The notes beneath the pieces were generated by a model that was given only the letters and a program-made list of their open reading frames with translations, had not been told where the DNA came from and did no database searches. From Bacillus sp. SA1-12 (lineage in GTDB: Bacteria; Bacillota; Bacilli; Bacillales; Bacillaceae), in the NCBI RefSeq assembly GCF_000981385.1, contig NZ_LATZ01000020.1:1-64000 (forward strand): a stretch of 64,000 nucleotides of DNA. Direction: 5' to 3'. This document shows positions 8,613 through 19,184 of this stretch, one piece after another. Position numbers and translations under genes: made by a program. The first letter of the stretch is position 1; each line of letters begins with the position of its first letter.

Positions 8613-9254
8613 GTGAGTGATTTGTCTTTGACGACTGAACAATCAAAAGTTTATATAGGAATTCTTCGTCATATTAGAGCTTACATCGCTGAAAATCAGC
8701 TTTCTTATGGTGATAAAATCCCTTCTGAACGAGAATTTGCTGATAGACTAAAGGTAGGAAGATCCTCAGTAAGGGAGGCATTACGAGCCCTTGAGCTATT
8801 AGGGATGATTGAAACAAGAAGGGGAGAAGGCACATTTCTTAAAGACTTCCGGGAACATCATCTTATCGAATTGCTTGGAACATTCATTTTAGAAGATTCA
8901 AAAGTGGTTGATGATATTATTGAGATGAATTCTCTTCTGGAAAACAATGCACTTAATTTACTATTACAAAATAATTGTGAAAAAGAACTTCTTCTTTTAA
9001 TAGAAAAGCTTACAAACCATACAATGACAAGATATGAAGTGATGAAAGAACTTATGCAATTATCCAATAATCATCTCCTTTATCGAATATGGTCTGTATT
9101 AAATGAATATGTTACGTATGTCTCCAAACGGGACGAGGCTATGGTTTATTCGCATGAAAAATTAGAAATGCTTATAACAGCCCTGTTAAATAAGAAACGG
9201 GAAAACGTTTTTGCTGCATATGAGGCCATATCGTTTGAGGAAAATGTCGAATAG
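8613..9254 (+). CDS. GntR family regulator, FadR/FCD type
   Basis: The N-terminal winged helix-turn-helix (about 10-75) shows the GntR signature KIPSEREFADRLKVGRSSVR followed by EALRALELLGMIETRRGEGT. The C-terminal part (about 90-210) is all-helical and looks like a short FCD effector domain (EMNSLLENNALNLLLQ). It begins two bases after the malic enzyme stop, so the two are almost certainly co-transcribed, and accD follows. The GTG at 8613 lacks a good ribosome-binding site; TTG at 8622 or 8628 is possible. It probably binds the palindrome at 7282-7298. The effector is unknown. Confidence 0.85.
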   Translation: MSDLSLTTEQSKVYIGILRHIRAYIAENQLSYGDKIPSEREFADRLKVGRSSVREALRALELLGMIETRRGEGTFLKDFREHHLIELLGTFILEDSKVVDDIIEMNSLLENNALNLLLQNNCEKELLLLIEKLTNHTMTRYEVMKELMQLSNNHLLYRIWSVLNEYVTYVSKRDEAMVYSHEKLEMLITALLNKKRENVFAAYEAISFEENVE

Positions 9255-9418
9255 ATACTGACATACTTCAACAACATGCTTGTTCAACTTTCGTTAAAGT
9301 AATAACGAGGATCATGTGCTAATGATTTGCCATAACAGCTATGAAACCTAGATAAACAAAGTGAAAAAAGATTTGTAGAGAAACGATTAAACAGCTTTAG
9401 AAAAGGGGAGGTACCGTT

Positions 9419-10294
9419 TTGTTAAAAGATTTATTTACGAAACCGAAACCGAAGAAAAGAAAATATGCGCAGGTTCCATCGGAGCAAGCAAAACAAGATG
9501 TTCCAGAAGGAATAGTTAGCAAGTGTCCAAGCTGTAAGAAAATTATCTATTCAAAAGAACTAGTAAAAAACCAAAAGATTTGTCTGAATTGCGGCTATCA
9601 CTATCAAATGAATGCAAGAGAACGAATTCAGAGCTTATTTGATGAGAATAGCTTTATAGAATATGATAAAGAGATGATTTCAGAAAACCCATTGCAATTT
9701 CCTGGCTATGAGGAAAAGCTTGAAAAAGACCGTCAAAAAACGAAGCAAAATGAGGCGGTTGTTACAGGAGAAGGCACGATAGACGGTTATAAAACAACAA
9801 TAGCCATTATGGATGCCAGCTTCAGAATGGGAAGCATGGGTTCAGTAGTTGGTGAAAAGATTACCCGTGCAATTGAAAAAGCAAATGAAAAAGGTCTGCC
9901 ATTTATTATTTTAACTGCTTCTGGCGGTGCCAGAATGCAGGAAGGTGTACTAAGTTTAATGCAAATGGCAAAAACGAGCTCTGCATTAAAGCTTTTTAGC
10001 GATAATGGCGGTTTAATTATTTCTGTTATGACACATCCGACAACAGGTGGAGTATCTGCAAGTTTTGCTTCACTTGGTGATTATAATTTTGCAGAGCCTG
10101 GCGCACTTATCGGATTTGCAGGAAGAAGAATTATCGAGCAAACGATAAGAGAAGAGCTTCCTGAAGATTTCCAAACGGCTGAATTCTTATTAAAGCATGG
10201 TCAGCTTGATGCAGTTATTGATCGTCGAGAATTAAAGGATACGCTTGGAAATATTCTTGATATCCATCAAGCAGGAGGTGAATTAAAATGGTAG
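9419..10294 (+). CDS. accD: Acetyl-CoA carboxylase carboxyltransferase subunit beta
   Basis: AccD forms the carboxyltransferase with AccA and moves carboxyl from biotin to acetyl-CoA to make malonyl-CoA for fatty acid synthesis. A four-cysteine zinc ribbon is seen at about residues 35-57 (CPSCKK and CLNCGYH). The crotonase-fold core follows, with [11 protein letters not shown] near 160 and [14 protein letters not shown] near 205. The length of 291 is typical. The start is TTG at 9419 with GGGGAGG seven bases upstream. It overlaps accA by seven bases, indicating translational coupling. Confidence 0.97.
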   Translation: MLKDLFTKPKPKKRKYAQVPSEQAKQDVPEGIVSKCPSCKKIIYSKELVKNQKICLNCGYHYQMNARERIQSLFDENSFIEYDKEMISENPLQFPGYEEKLEKDRQKTKQNEAVVTGEGTIDGYKTTIAIMDASFRMGSMGSVVGEKITRAIEKANEKGLPFIILTASGGARMQEGVLSLMQMAKTSSALKLFSDNGGLIISVMTHPTTGGVSASFASLGDYNFAEPGALIGFAGRRIIEQTIREELPEDFQTAEFLLKHGQLDAVIDRRELKDTLGNILDIHQAGGELKW

Positions 10295-11265
10295 GCGAAT
10301 TGGAATTTGAAAAGCCGGTTGTTGAACTTAGAAAAAAAATCAGTGAATTAAAAGAATTTACAAGCCAATCTGATGTTGATTTAACCTCCGAAATAGAGAA
10401 GCTGGAAGCTAGATTAGAAAAGCTGGAAAATGAGATTTATACGAACATCAAGCCATGGGACAGAGTCCAAATTGCAAGGCATCCTAGCAGACCGACAACA
10501 TTAGATTATATCGAACATATTTTTACTAATTTCTTTGAGTGTCATGGTGACCGCTATTTTGGCGACGATGAGGCTATTGTCAGCGGAATTGCCAAGTTTA
10601 AGGGACTTCCTGTTACCGTTATTGGTCATCAACGGGGGAAGGATACGAAGGAAAATATCAGAAGAAATTTTGGTATGCCCCATCCTGAAGGGTATCGTAA
10701 AGCATTAAGATTAATGAAGCAAGCAGATAAATTTAACCGTCCTATCATTTGCTTTATTGATACGAAAGGTGCTTATCCAGGGAAAGCGGCAGAAGAGCGC
10801 GGACAAAGCGAAGCAATTGCTAAGAACTTGTTTGAAATGGCAGGATTATCAGTACCGGTTATTTGTATTGTTATTGGTGAAGGCGGTAGCGGCGGTGCTT
10901 TAGCATTAGGCGTTGGCAACCATATTCACATGCTGGAAAACTCTACTTATTCTGTTATCTCGCCAGAAGGTGCTGCTGCTTTATTATGGAAGGATTCCGG
11001 ATTAGCTAAAAAGGCAGCAGAAACAATGAAAATTACAGCACCGGACTTAAAGGAACTAGGTGTTGTGGATGAAATTATCCCTGAAGTAAAAGGTGGAGCA
11101 CATAAGGATGTTACAAAACAAGCAGGGTATATTGAAGAGGTGCTGGCAAACTCTTTAAAGGCTCTCTCAGCAATGAATGGTGAAGAGTTGATTCAGCATC
11201 GATACGAAAAGTATAAAAGAATAGGCCAAGTATCATTTACAAATGAGTTACTTGGGGTAAAATAA
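10288..11265 (+). CDS. accA: Acetyl-CoA carboxylase carboxyltransferase subunit alpha
   Basis: AccA is the second carboxyltransferase subunit. The N-terminal helical region ([20 protein letters not shown]) is followed by a crotonase-type domain with [20 protein letters not shown] near 110 and [16 protein letters not shown] near 155. The biotin/CoA-binding [14 protein letters not shown] lies near 205. The length of 325 matches the family. The ATG overlaps the accD 3' end. A hairpin after the stop probably ends the ytsJ-regulator-accDA transcript. Confidence 0.97.
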   Translation: MVGELEFEKPVVELRKKISELKEFTSQSDVDLTSEIEKLEARLEKLENEIYTNIKPWDRVQIARHPSRPTTLDYIEHIFTNFFECHGDRYFGDDEAIVSGIAKFKGLPVTVIGHQRGKDTKENIRRNFGMPHPEGYRKALRLMKQADKFNRPIICFIDTKGAYPGKAAEERGQSEAIAKNLFEMAGLSVPVICIVIGEGGSGGALALGVGNHIHMLENSTYSVISPEGAAALLWKDSGLAKKAAETMKITAPDLKELGVVDEIIPEVKGGAHKDVTKQAGYIEEVLANSLKALSAMNGEELIQHRYEKYKRIGQVSFTNELLGVK

Positions 11266-11266
11266 A

Positions 11267-11297
11267 GAACGTGTGGCCATTGGTCCACGTTTCTTTT
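11267..11297 (+). terminator. Probable intrinsic terminator after accA
   Basis: GAACGTG and CACGTTTC, with inner TGGCC and GGTCC, form a hairpin followed by the short T run TTCTTTT. Confidence 0.6.
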
Positions 11298-11380
11298 GAG
11301 TGATAGATTTATCATGGACAAATTTAATATCAACCAAACGTGCAAGCAAGGACAATAATTTAGCAAAATTACATAATTCA

Positions 11381-11410
11381 TTAAACACAGAGATGAATTT
11401 ATTGTATAAT
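11381..11410 (+). promoter_or_regulatory. Candidate sigma-A promoter of pfkA
   Basis: A perfect TATAAT at 11405-11410 is preceded by TTAAAC (11381-11386) with an 18-base spacer. The -35 match is moderate. It would give a leader of about 115 bases. Confidence 0.5.
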
Positions 11411-11498
11411 GAGATAGGCTCTTAAAAAGGTTATTCGACAAAAGCTGCGTTCTGCTTATGTTGTTTTTGACATTCCTTTCAAGTTAGTTTTAAATTAA

Positions 11499-12494
<996 letters not shown>

Positions 12495-12603
12495 TAGAAA
12501 GAAGTTGGGATCGTTTTCATAAGGGTCCCAGTCCCATTGTTTTTGAAAGCAAAAGGTAATTCCGGGGAAATCGAACGAATATAAAAACCATATAATAGTG
12601 GAA

Positions 12604-12643
12604 TCTAGAGGTAATCTCTTCTTACTTAGAGCTGCCTCTTTCC
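12604..12643 (+). other. Stem-loop in the pyk leader
   Basis: AGAGG-TAAT-CTCT pairs with AGAG-CTG-CCTCT around a TCTTACTT loop, ending about 12 bases before the pyk ribosome-binding site. A TATAAT-like hexamer lies at 12591-12596. It may be a processing or translation-control hairpin; the role is unknown. Confidence 0.4.
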
Positions 12644-12667
12644 ACACAATTGGTAGGAGGAACATAA

Positions 12668-14428
12668 ATGCGTAAAACTAAGATTGTATGTACAATCGGA
12701 CCAGCTAGTGAATCGATTGAAAAGTTAACAGAGTTAATGGAAGCAGGAATGAATGTTGCGCGCTTAAACTTTTCTCATGGTGATTTTGAAGAACATGGAG
12801 CTAGAATTATTAATATAAGAGAGGCTTCAGCAAAGTTAAATAAAACAGTCGCGATTTTGTTGGATACAAAAGGTCCAGAAATTCGAACTAATACAATGGA
12901 AAATGGTGCCATTGAGCTTGAAGCAGGGAAAGAAATCATCATTTCAATGAATGAGGTTATCGGAACAACTGAAAAATTCTCAGTTACATATGAAGGTTTA
13001 ATTGACGATGTACATATCGGCTCGACAATCCTTTTAGATGATGGACTTATTGGACTTGAAGTAGTTGGCTTAGATCATGCTAACAATGAAATTAAAACAC
13101 TTATTAAAAATAGCGGAACGTTGAAAAATAAAAAAGGTGTAAACGTGCCAGGTGTAAGTGTTAAGCTTCCAGGTATCACGGAAAAGGATGCAAAAGATAT
13201 TGTATTTGGAATCGAGCAGGAAGTTGACTTTATTGCAGCTTCATTTGTAAGACGTGCATCAGATGTACTTGAAATTAGAGAATTACTTGAAGAACACAAT
13301 GCAAGCCATATACAAATTATTCCTAAAATTGAGAATCAAGAGGGCGTAGACAATATCGATGAAATCCTTGAAGTGTCTGACGGTTTAATGGTTGCCCGTG
13401 GTGACTTAGGTGTGGAAATACCTGCTGAAGAAGTTCCATTGGTTCAAAAGGAATTAATTAGAAAATGTAATGCATTAGGAAAACCAGTTATCACTGCAAC
13501 ACAAATGCTTGATAGCATGCAGCGTAATCCTAGACCAACTCGTGCAGAAGCAAGTGACGTTGCAAATGCTATATTTGATGGAACAGATGCGATTATGCTT
13601 TCAGGTGAAACTGCAGCGGGATCATATCCGGTGGAAGCGGTTAAAACAATGCATAATATTGCATCAAGAGCTGAACAAGCTTTAGACTATAAATCAATTT
13701 TAACTAAACGTAGTGCTCAAGTTGGCACAACGATTACAGATGCAATTGGTCAATCAACTGCATATACAGCATTAAATCTTGGTGTATCAGCAATTGTTAC
13801 TCCAACAGAAAGTGGACATACGGCTAGAATGATCTCCAAATATCGTCCAAAAGCACCAATCATCGCGGTAACAGTATCTGATTCATTTTCACGTAAGCTT
13901 GCCCTTGTATGGGGAGTTTATCCAAGAAGCGGCAACCATTCAACAACCACAGATGAAATGCTCGATAACTCAGTTGTTGAAGCAGTAAACAGCGGTTTTG
14001 TTTCCCATGGAGACTTAATTGTGATCACTGCAGGTGTTCCAGTTGGAGAAGCAGGAACAACAAACTTAATGAAAGTTCATGTAATTGGAGATGTCCTTGC
14101 AAAAGGTCAAGGTATTGGACGGAAAACTGCCTTTGGTAAGGTTGTTGTTGCAAGTACTGCAAAAGACGCAAAAGAAAAAATGACAAAAGGATCAATCCTT
14201 GTTGCCCAAAGTACAGACCGTGATATGATTGAGGGGCTTGAGAAAGCTTCTGCATTAATCACAGAAGAGGGCGGGCTAACCAGTCATGCTGCTGTTGTAG
14301 GATTAAGCCTCGGAATCCCTGTCATTGTTGGAGTCGACAATGCAACAACTTTATTAAAAGACGGACAGGATATTACAGTTGATGCTGTTCGAGGTGTAAT
14401 CTATCAAGGACATGCAAGTGTACTTTAA
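12668..14428 (+). CDS. pyk: Pyruvate kinase with C-terminal PEP-utilising domain
   Basis: Pyk converts phosphoenolpyruvate and ADP to pyruvate and ATP. The catalytic barrel shows [13 protein letters not shown] at the N-terminus, [11 protein letters not shown] near 34, [10 protein letters not shown] near 66, the [14 protein letters not shown] metal site near 240 and [16 protein letters not shown] near 310. Residues about 480-586 form the extra phosphohistidine-type domain of Bacillus enzymes, with [13 protein letters not shown] near 534. The length of 586 is typical of Bacillus. TAGGAGGAACATAA precedes the ATG. Confidence 0.97.
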   Translation: MRKTKIVCTIGPASESIEKLTELMEAGMNVARLNFSHGDFEEHGARIINIREASAKLNKTVAILLDTKGPEIRTNTMENGAIELEAGKEIIISMNEVIGTTEKFSVTYEGLIDDVHIGSTILLDDGLIGLEVVGLDHANNEIKTLIKNSGTLKNKKGVNVPGVSVKLPGITEKDAKDIVFGIEQEVDFIAASFVRRASDVLEIRELLEEHNASHIQIIPKIENQEGVDNIDEILEVSDGLMVARGDLGVEIPAEEVPLVQKELIRKCNALGKPVITATQMLDSMQRNPRPTRAEASDVANAIFDGTDAIMLSGETAAGSYPVEAVKTMHNIASRAEQALDYKSILTKRSAQVGTTITDAIGQSTAYTALNLGVSAIVTPTESGHTARMISKYRPKAPIIAVTVSDSFSRKLALVWGVYPRSGNHSTTTDEMLDNSVVEAVNSGFVSHGDLIVITAGVPVGEAGTTNLMKVHVIGDVLAKGQGIGRKTAFGKVVVASTAKDAKEKMTKGSILVAQSTDRDMIEGLEKASALITEEGGLTSHAAVVGLSLGIPVIVGVDNATTLLKDGQDITVDAVRGVIYQGHASVL

Positions 14429-14446
14429 TAAATAGATTTTTAAAAT

Positions 14447-14476
14447 AAGGGAATCGGTTTTTACCGGTTCCTTTTT
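14447..14476 (+). terminator. Intrinsic terminator after pyk
   Basis: GGAATCGG and CCGGTTCC form a stem with G-T pairs around TTTTTA, followed by TTTTT. Confidence 0.85.
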
Positions 14477-14579
14477 CGAGGTTTAGGAAACTTTAATATG
14501 CCCTGTACTAGTAGATAATTGCTTTGCCGAAGCACAGAACATGAAAGTGTAGGCAAGAGATAAGGATGTCCCGTTTATG

Positions 14580-14667
14580 ACAGCCAGATGGTATTAAAGG
14601 CAAAAAGGCGCTTTCCATTCCCAATTCTCTTATTTGACCAAGGCTGATCAAGGCGCTTGCGCTTTTG
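14580..14667 (+). repeat. Dispersed repeat, family 1, copy 1
   Basis: It ends in GCTGATCAAGGCGCTTGCGC and TTTT, the shared 3' end of family 1. An internal complementary pair, AAAGGC and GCTTTCC, sits around AAAAAGGC. It lies in the pyk-fxsA gap, which otherwise holds no gene. Confidence 0.7.
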
Positions 14668-14777
14668 CTTTTAGAATTGATCACTTCTCTTTTATAAACA
14701 AAACGAATAGAATAGAATTATAAAAACGAATTAAAGAGCTTGTCCTTAGCCATGTCTCTTATTTAAGAGGTGATAAG

Positions 14778-15164
14778 ATGAGATTATTAATGTTATTCAT
14801 CATCGTCATACCTGCTTTAGAAATAGGCTTTCTCCTTCTTTCTGGTAAAACGATCGGAGTTATACCCACAGTCTTCTTGATTATCCTAACGGGTGTCATT
14901 GGGGCTTGGCTTGCTAAGAAACAAGGAATCGAAGCCATAAGAAACGTACAGCAACAAATGCAATATGGACAAATACCTAGTGATGCGATCATCGATGGCC
15001 TATGTATTTTGGTTGGAGGATTATTGCTGCTTACACCTGGATTTATTACTGATATTGCAGGTTTTTTATTGTTATTTCCATTAAGCAGAAAAAAAATAAA
15101 GCCTTTTTTTATTTCACTTATCCGGAAATGGATTGATCGAAATCGAATTACAATCATTCGCTGA
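14778..15164 (+). CDS. fxsA: FxsA family membrane protein
   Basis: This 128-residue protein shows the FxsA pattern: a first helix MRLLMLFIIVIPALEIGFLL with the conserved PALEI, a second helix near 26-45, an amphipathic link (AKKQGIEAIRNVQQQMQ) and a hairpin helix GLLLLTPGFITDIAG near 80-95. It ends in a basic cytoplasmic tail. FxsA was named for suppressing F exclusion of phage T7 in E. coli; its role in Bacillus is unknown. AGAGGTGATAAG precedes the ATG. It is flanked by family-1 repeat copies in opposite orientations. Confidence 0.92.
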   Translation: MRLLMLFIIVIPALEIGFLLLSGKTIGVIPTVFLIILTGVIGAWLAKKQGIEAIRNVQQQMQYGQIPSDAIIDGLCILVGGLLLLTPGFITDIAGFLLLFPLSRKKIKPFFISLIRKWIDRNRITIIR

Positions 15165-15165
15165 G

Positions 15166-15275
15166 AATAAGCGCCTATAGCAAATTCATAAGTCAAGACG
15201 CTCCAAAATAGAAGATGTTTTTTTCTTTAATGCCGGAGCGGCTGAAATTACTTTGCGAGGCGCTGGATGTGAAAC
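15166..15275 (-). repeat. Dispersed repeat, family 1, copy 2 (inverted)
   Basis: On the plus strand it reads AAGCGCC ... CATAAGTC ... AATAGAAGATGTTTTTTTC, then GAGGCGCTGGATGTG. This is the reverse complement layout of the other family-1 copies. It is decayed but the order of motifs is kept. Confidence 0.6.
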
Positions 15276-15301
15276 ACTTTTCCACGGTACAGAGTTATCC
15301 T

Positions 15302-15352
15302 AAAAAAGAATGAGGCTGTTTCAAAAACAAAGAGACAGCCTTATCCTTTTCT
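15302..15352 (-). terminator. Intrinsic terminator of ytvI, possibly also serving fxsA
   Basis: AGGCTGTTTC and GAGACAGCCT form a stem between the convergent fxsA and ytvI genes. The minus strand has a six-T tail after the stem; the plus strand has TTATCCTTTTCTT. Confidence 0.8.
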
Positions 15353-16467
15353 TATTTTCCTTTCCCCGCAATAAACGTCCATAGATCCTCATATACCCCG
15401 GCACTATGCAAGGTCTTTAAAATGACTAAAGCAACCGGTCCTGCTATAAGACCTAAAAATCCTATTAATTTATATCCAATGAAAAGAGAGACCAGAGTAG
15501 CAAGCGGATCTAATCCGATACTTGATGAAAGAACTTTTGGTTCCATTACCTGCCGTTGTATTAAAACAATCAGATAAAGGATCCCGATACCAATTGCAAG
15601 CGGAAGGCTTCCGCTAAAAGCAAGGTAGATAATCCAAGGAACAAATACCAGCCCTGTGCCCAGGTATGGCAGGATATCAACTAACCCAATCAGCAAAGCT
15701 ATCGTTATTGCATAATCTACCCGGAGGATGAGCAGACCGATAAGTACAATTGTTGTTGTGATCGAGATAAGGGTTGCCTGGGCACGAATAAATCCGATCA
15801 GTGCTTTTTTTAATTCATCCAAAATAGTTCTTCCGCTTTTTCTGGCTTTAAGCGGTAAGATGGTATTTAATGTGCGTTTAAACTTGTACCAATCCTTGCT
15901 GATGAAAAAAGTAGCCAGCAAAGAAAAAATGATAACCGTTGCTGCATTAGGGAGCCAGCTGATAATGGCAGGTATATTTTCTAAAAAGCTTTTTATGAAA
16001 TTTCCAACGCTTGAGGACACCTGCTCACCAATGTTTTGGATATTTGCGATAATGGATTGTTGCTGATTAGACTCCAAGTTATTAAAAAGATAGGTTAATT
16101 GGTTGTATATTGGCATAAGCTTTTCAACAAAAAAGGTTTCTAGATAAACTGTAAGCAGCTTCAAATGCCCTGGTATAACCTTCGCCAAATAGGTAGTACC
16201 AGTCACGATTTCAGCAACTAATAGGATAAGGACCCCTGCTATTAAACAAATTAACAGTAAAATAGCAATGATAACCGCTAAGCCCCTTGGAAATTTACCC
16301 TTTTGCTCTAATAAATTTACGAGCGGATTAATAAGCAATGCGATAAAAATAGCGATGATAAATGGATAGGTTAAAGTTGATAAATAATAGAAAATATAAA
16401 GACCTATAATCAATAATCCAACAATTAATAATAGTCTTAACGTGCTATATAAATAGTCCAAACTCAA
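15352..16467 (-). CDS. ytvI: Sporulation integral membrane protein YtvI (AI-2E transporter family)
   Basis: This 371-residue protein of the PerM/AI-2E exporter superfamily has paired N-terminal helices (about 8-50), a helix near 62-85 and a long soluble loop (about 95-150). A C-terminal helix bundle carries the family motif DILPYLGTGLVFVPW near 262-277. B. subtilis YtvI is a sporulation-expressed member with no proven substrate. The start is TTG at 16465-16467 with GGGAGG eight bases upstream. Confidence 0.88.
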   Translation of the reverse strand: MSLDYLYSTLRLLLIVGLLIIGLYIFYYLSTLTYPFIIAIFIALLINPLVNLLEQKGKFPRGLAVIIAILLLICLIAGVLILLVAEIVTGTTYLAKVIPGHLKLLTVYLETFFVEKLMPIYNQLTYLFNNLESNQQQSIIANIQNIGEQVSSSVGNFIKSFLENIPAIISWLPNAATVIIFSLLATFFISKDWYKFKRTLNTILPLKARKSGRTILDELKKALIGFIRAQATLISITTTIVLIGLLILRVDYAITIALLIGLVDILPYLGTGLVFVPWIIYLAFSGSLPLAIGIGILYLIVLIQRQVMEPKVLSSSIGLDPLATLVSLFIGYKLIGFLGLIAGPVALVILKTLHSAGVYEDLWTFIAGKGK

Positions 16468-16544
16468 CTTTGTTTCCTCCCGAATTTTCGCGTCTTATAG
16501 CATATTTATTACAAGATGGACTTGTTTATGTGAACAAAAATTGA

Positions 16545-16640
16545 AGGGTATGTGGGAAAAGGTGAGATTTCCATCAGTAGGGTTTATCCCATCCCCGCTG
16601 ATGGTTAGCGAAACTTATCGGATCTATACGGGCAGTTTTT
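16545..16640 (-). repeat. Dispersed repeat, family 3, copy 2 (inverted)
   Basis: Read on the minus strand it has CGATAAGTTTCGCTAACCAT, then CAGCGGGGATGGGATAAACC and TGATGGAAATCTCACC. These match the order of motifs at 3455-3556. It fills much of the ytvI-ytwI divergent gap. Confidence 0.6.
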
Positions 16641-16751
16641 ACTTAATTATCTTCAAAGCTCAGCTTTTCCAGAATCAGAAGCAGGATGGTTTACTGCCCG
16701 GGTTAGTTTGGGATAAAGTTGTTAGTGAACTATATATTTGGGGGTTACATC

Positions 16752-17216
16752 ATGTTTAGTCAACCGATGTTATTTTTACTTGTTTTGTTAGGGATCGGAC
16801 TGTTGGCAAAAAATCAATCATTAATTATTGCAGTATCTTTTTTAATGATTATTAAATTGTTTGGTTTAGACTCAAAATTACTTCCTGCTATCGGTTCAAA
16901 AGGGATCAATTGGGGAGTAACAGTTATTACAATTGCTGTTCTTGTACCAATAGCAACAGGTGATATTGGGTTTAAGCAGCTGTTAGAAGCAGTGAAATCT
17001 GCTTATGCATGGATTGCTTTAGGAGCGGGGATTGCCGTAGCCTTAATTGCCAAGAATGGCTTAACACTCTTGGCTGAAGATCCTCATATTACTACAGCTC
17101 TAGTTTTTGGGACAATTTTAGCGGTTGCGCTATTTAATGGAGTTGCTGTTGGTCCATTAATTGGTGCAGGTATTGCTTACCTCGCCATGCAAATTGTGAA
17201 GCTTTTCAGCTCATAA
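16752..17216 (+). CDS. ytwI: DUF441 family membrane protein YtwI
   Basis: This 154-residue protein has four or five hydrophobic helices and the glycine-rich endings GALGAGIAVAL-like and GVAVGPLIGAGIAYL of the DUF441 family. I start it at ATG 16752 because GGGGG lies seven bases upstream; the longer frame from 16719 adds an unlikely 11-residue leader. The function is unknown. It lies between ytvI and citZ as in B. subtilis. Confidence 0.87.
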   Translation: MFSQPMLFLLVLLGIGLLAKNQSLIIAVSFLMIIKLFGLDSKLLPAIGSKGINWGVTVITIAVLVPIATGDIGFKQLLEAVKSAYAWIALGAGIAVALIAKNGLTLLAEDPHITTALVFGTILAVALFNGVAVGPLIGAGIAYLAMQIVKLFSS

Positions 17217-17385
17217 TGTCCAGGTTGCTAATGATAATGAAAAAAGCAGGAAATTATTTGAGGGAAAATGTACACTAATATAACAAATTTATGGTATGGT
17301 TATATATGTGAGATAGAATGAAGTGACCAAATCCCTAAAATAAAATTTTTCTAACAAATTTTTCGGCCTTATTGAATTGTTTTCA

Positions 17386-17414
17386 TTCACAAAAGTCTGA
17401 TAATTGTTTATAAT
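17386..17414 (+). promoter_or_regulatory. Candidate sigma-A promoter of citZ
   Basis: TTCACA (17386-17391) and TATAAT (17409-17414) are separated by 17 bases. Confidence 0.6.
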
Positions 17415-17579
17415 AGGGTTAGGTTCATTTAAATGCCTACATAATAGAAAAACTTGCTTTTCCCGATAGGGTAAAAAGAGTAAATTTTCTATAAACGCTC
17501 ACCATTTGAATAGAATATAGATAGTATATAATGGATCATAAATAAAGAATGAACATTTTGACTCTATCTATTCGTAAAA

Positions 17580-17595
17580 ATGTAAGCATTTTCTT
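17580..17595 (+). promoter_or_regulatory. Candidate CcpA (cre) site upstream of citZ
   Basis: ATGTAAGCATTTTCTT fits WTGNAANCGNWNNCW with one mismatch (A for G). CcpA repression of citZ is known in B. subtilis; this particular site is inferred. Confidence 0.45.
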
Positions 17596-17608
17596 TTTTG
17601 GGGCTTGC

Positions 17609-17626
17609 ATTGAGCAAGCGCTCAAT
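17609..17626 (+). promoter_or_regulatory. Perfect inverted repeat in the citZ leader
   Basis: ATTGAGC-AAGC-GCTCAAT is a perfect seven-pair dyad with a four-base centre. It could be a protein operator or an RNA hairpin. I do not recognise the regulator. Confidence 0.5.
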
Positions 17627-17842
17627 CGTCAAAAAGTTTAAAAGAAAGAGCATTTCGTATTTAATTGGTATAAAAGCATAAAATAAATTTGCTTATACTA
17701 TAAAAAATATCTCTTACCACAGATATTTTTCTTACATATTCATTGCTGAGAAAAATGAGATGGAAAACGGATTTTTGTGGGTAAACTTTTAAACTTTAAA
17801 GATGAATCAAATGGGGAATAAAAGGTAAAGGAGAGGTTTAAT

Positions 17843-18961
17843 ATGACAGCAACACGCGGTCTTGAAGGAATCGTAGCGACTACTTCATCTGTTAGCTCGA
17901 TCATTGATGACACACTAACATATGCGGGCTATAACATTGATGATTTAGCAGAAAACGCAAGCTTTGAAGAAGTGGTATATCTACTTTGGCACAGAAAGCT
18001 GCCAAATGCTGAGCAGTTGAATGAAATCAAGAAACAACTTGCGGAAAATGCAAAAATTCCACAGCAAGTCATCGAACACTTCAGAACATATCCTATCAAA
18101 AGTGTGCACCCAATGGCAGCTCTTCGTACAGCTGTATCATTACTTGGCTTATTTGACGAGGAAGCTGATGTGATGGATACAGAAGCTAACTATAGAAAAG
18201 CAATCCGACTACAAGCACAGCTTCCAATCGTTGTCACATCATTTGCTCGCATCCGTAAAGGCTTAGAGCCGGTTGAGCCTAGAACAGACTTATCAATGGC
18301 TGCAAACTTCCTATATACACTAACTGGTGAGGAACCTAATGAAGTAGCAATTGAGGCGTTTAATAAAGCGCTCGTTTTACATGCCGATCATGAATTAAAT
18401 GCATCTACATTTACTGCTCGTGTTTGTGTTGCAACATTATCAGACGTTTATTCTGGTGTGACTTCAGCAATCGGAGCGCTAAAAGGACCATTACACGGTG
18501 GAGCAAATGAAGCAGTAATGAAGATGCTTACTGAGATTGGCGAAGTGGAAAATGTAGAAAGCTATATTAATGAAAAGCTTGATAATAAAGAAAAAATTAT
18601 GGGCTTTGGGCACCGTGTTTATCGTCAGGGGGACCCTAGAGCTAAACATTTAAAGAAAATGTCTGAGAAACTGACGAAATTAACTGGTGAACCGAAATGG
18701 TATGAAATTTCAACGAAAGTTGAAGAAGTTGTTAGATCACGCAAACCATTGCCGCCAAACGTTGATTTCTATTCAGCATCTATGTACCACAGCTTAGGTA
18801 TTGATCATGACCTGTTTACGCCAATTTTTGCAGTTAGCCGTGTTTCTGGCTGGTTAGCTCATATTTTAGAGCAATATGAAAACAACCGCTTAATTCGCCC
18901 GCGCGCTGAATATGTTGGTCCCGATAAGCAAGCCTATATACCATTAGAGCAACGCGGTTAA
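17843..18961 (+). CDS. citZ: Citrate synthase
   Basis: CitZ condenses oxaloacetate and acetyl-CoA to citrate, the entry to the TCA cycle. The 372-residue protein has the citrate synthase active-site segments: LHADHELNAST near 180, GPLHGGANEAVM near 215, KIMGFGHRVYRQGDPRA near 251 (catalytic His) and DFYSASMYHSLGI near 309 (catalytic Asp). The length fits the short Gram-positive class. AAAGGAGAGGTTTAAT precedes the ATG. It is first in citZ-icd-mdh. Confidence 0.97.
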   Translation: MTATRGLEGIVATTSSVSSIIDDTLTYAGYNIDDLAENASFEEVVYLLWHRKLPNAEQLNEIKKQLAENAKIPQQVIEHFRTYPIKSVHPMAALRTAVSLLGLFDEEADVMDTEANYRKAIRLQAQLPIVVTSFARIRKGLEPVEPRTDLSMAANFLYTLTGEEPNEVAIEAFNKALVLHADHELNASTFTARVCVATLSDVYSGVTSAIGALKGPLHGGANEAVMKMLTEIGEVENVESYINEKLDNKEKIMGFGHRVYRQGDPRAKHLKKMSEKLTKLTGEPKWYEISTKVEEVVRSRKPLPPNVDFYSASMYHSLGIDHDLFTPIFAVSRVSGWLAHILEQYENNRLIRPRAEYVGPDKQAYIPLEQRG

Positions 18962-19008
18962 TAATCTTTTATTTGGAAATGGTAATAATAAATTATGATT
19001 TCAAACAC

Positions 19009-19042
19009 AGCATCCTCCCTGTTTGATTGGGAGGATTACTGT
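19009..19042 (+). other. Stem-loop between citZ and icd
   Basis: ATCCTCCC and GGGAGGAT pair around TGTTTGATT, with no T run after it. It could stabilise or punctuate the citZ-icd mRNA rather than terminate it. Confidence 0.55.
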
Positions 19043-19184
19043 GTGGAATCGTTATCTTTATAAAAAGCAAAAAAATTATTTTAAATTCTCTGCAAAATTC
19101 TTTAAAAACTACTATACTAAAAAGTGTGCAATCTATCCTTTGGATAATAGCTATAGAATATACATAATCTGGGAGGTAATTTCT

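Larger units (their letters stand above)
17217..17842 (+). promoter_or_regulatory. Long citZ upstream region (626 bp)
   Basis: No gene is visible. It holds a good candidate promoter (17386-17414), a second TTGAAT/TATAAT-like pair at 17506-17532 with a short spacer, a cre-like sequence (17580-17595) and a perfect dyad (17609-17626). AAAGGAGAGG precedes the citZ ATG. If the first promoter is used, the leader is about 420 bases, long enough for RNA-level control. Confidence 0.6.

Noticed and set aside
14025..14255. Minus-strand frame inside pyk
   Set aside because: It is leucine/glutamine repetitive, typical of an antisense shadow of a well-conserved gene.
19023..19184. N-terminal extension of icd
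   Set aside because: The extension is lysine- and tyrosine-rich, absent from the family, and overlaps the intercistronic hairpin; TTG 19185 has a good ribosome-binding site.
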